NCBI GenBank assembly: GCA_964034945.1
Contig: OZ035960.1
Coordinates: 26,771,487 to 26,835,486 of the forward strand
DNA from: Chrysopilus asiliformis
Taxonomy: Eukaryota > Arthropoda > Insecta > Diptera > Rhagionidae
Length of the DNA: 64,000 bases
Reading direction: 5' to 3'
This document shows positions 62,901-64,000 of this stretch, piece after piece (position 1 is the stretch's first letter; each line of letters begins with the position of its first letter). The notes beneath the pieces are model-generated. The model was not told where the DNA came from. It was given only the letters and a program-made list of their open reading frames with translations, and made no database searches. The position numbers were made by a program, and so were the translations under genes.

Positions 62901-64000
62901 ATTTTGGTGTCGCACCTTTTTTGGTGCCGCACCTATTTTGGTGCCGCACCTATTTTGGTGCCGCACCTTTTTTGGTGCCGCACCTTTTGGTGCCGCACCT
63001 TTTTTGGTGCCGCACCTTTTTTTGGTGCCGCACCTTTTTTGGTGCCGCACCTTTTTTTGCCGCACCTTTTGGTGCCGCACCTTTTTTGGTGCCGCACCTT
63101 TTTTTGGTGCCGCACCTTATTTGGTGCCGCACCTTTTTTGGTGCCGCACCTTTTTGGTGCCGCATCTTTTTGGTGCCGCACCTTATTTGGTGCCGCACCT
63201 TTTTTTGGTGCCGCACCTTTTTTGGTGCCGCACCTTATTTTGGTGCCGCACCTATTTTGGTGCCGCACCTATTTTGGTGCCGCACCTTTTTTGGTGCCGC
63301 ACCTTTTTTTGGTGCCGCACCTTTTTTGGTGCCGCACCCTTTTTTGGTGCCGCACCTATTTTGGTGCCGCACCTTTTTTGGTGCCGCACCTTTTTTTGGT
63401 GCCGCACCTATTTTGGTGCCGCACCTATTTTGGTGCCGCACCTATTTTGGTGCCGCACCTTTTTTTGGTGCCGCACCTTTTTTGGTGCCGCACCTTTTTT
63501 TGGTGCCGCACCTTATTTGGTGCCGCACCTTTTTTGGTACCGCACCTTTTTTGGTGCCGCACCTTATTTGGTGCCGCACCTTATTTGGTGCCGCACCTTA
63601 TTTGGTGCCGCACCTTTTTTTGGTGCCGCACCTTTTTTTGGTGCCGCACCTTATTTGGTGCCGCACCTTTTTTGGTGCCGCACCTTTTTTGGTGCCGCAC
63701 CTTATTTGGTGCCGCACCTTTTTTGGTGCCGCACCTTATTTGGTGCCGCACCTTATTTGGTGCCGCACCTTTTTTGGTGCCGCACCTTTTTTGGTGCCGC
63801 ACCTTTTTTGGTGCCGCACCTTTTTTTGGTGCCGCACCTTTTTTGGTGCCGCACCTATTTTGGTGCCGCACCTTTTTTGGTGCCGCACCTTTTTTGGTGC
63901 CGCACCTATTTTGGTGCCGCACCTTTTTTGGTGCCGCACCTTTTTTGGTGCCGCACCTTTTTTTGGTGCCGCACCTTATTTGGTGCCGCACCTTTTTTGG
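59954..64000. repeat. Tandem array of a 17-18-bp unit, runs off the window
   Basis: Unit GGTGCCGCACCTTTTTT (17 bp) repeated roughly 235 times. Variants are an extra T (18 bp), TATTTT or TTATTT in the T tract, and rare changes in the core (GGTGTCGC, GGTGCCGTACC). The core is an inverted repeat, GGTGC-C-GCACC. None of the variants creates many stops, so all three + frames stay open for hundreds of codons; these ORFs are by-products of the repeat and are not annotated as genes. The left boundary is abrupt after the non-repetitive sequence ending at 59953; the right boundary is outside the window. Confidence 0.97.

Noticed and set aside
59890..63991. Many reverse-strand ORFs of Lys/Arg-rich repeats
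   Set aside because: Same tandem array read backwards; several overlap in different frames.

Overview
This is an AT-rich, intron-bearing animal window, most likely from an insect and plausibly a dipteran. The evidence is the gene set (an arthropod-type secreted CUB protein, CCDC85, a FAM89-type protein, APC11, AMPK beta), the GT-AG introns, and the dense load of piggyBac-, hAT-, mariner/Tc1-, pogo- and PIF-style DNA elements, LTRs and dispersed repeats. Nothing bacterial or viral was recognised.

Layout. About 3.8-9.9 kb (minus): a secreted CUB-domain gene with six exons visible and its 3' end missing. 12.4-15.7 kb (minus): a complete four-exon CCDC85-family coiled-coil gene. 20.65-40.77 kb (minus): a three-exon FAM89/LRAP25-type gene encoding 762 aa. 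Its first intron (10.5 kb) contains about 4.6 kb of an almost pure 8-bp repeat, and its second intron (7.3 kb) contains mobile elements and one unexplained coding-like + strand segment. 50.8-51.3 kb (minus): the APC/C RING subunit APC11. 52.4-53.7 kb (plus): AMPK beta, divergent from APC11. From 59.95 kb to the window edge there is a tandem array of a 17-18-bp unit.

The gaps are largely transposon debris, often nested, and target-site duplications can be read for many insertions. The clearest structures are: (1) at 44.26-46.82 kb a MITE split by a hAT element that is itself split by a rearranged Tc1/mariner element with transposase-derived inverted arms; (2) at 54.1-59.4 kb two inverted copies of one piggyBac-like element of about 635 bp, interrupted by a dimeric MITE, a 2.87-kb LTR-like element (carrying a pogo-like MITE) and a 561-bp solo LTR; (3) six MITEs with 3-bp TAA/TTA target duplications.

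The five genes do not form a functional cluster. APC11 (cell-cycle ubiquitin ligase) and AMPK beta (energy sensing) share a 1.1-kb divergent intergenic region, which is the only neighbour relationship with a possible regulatory meaning. I did not find a convincing new biological system. The most unusual material is the two long tandem arrays and the nested transposon architecture. All gene models were built by eye from splice signals, frame and family resemblance; no database search was possible.
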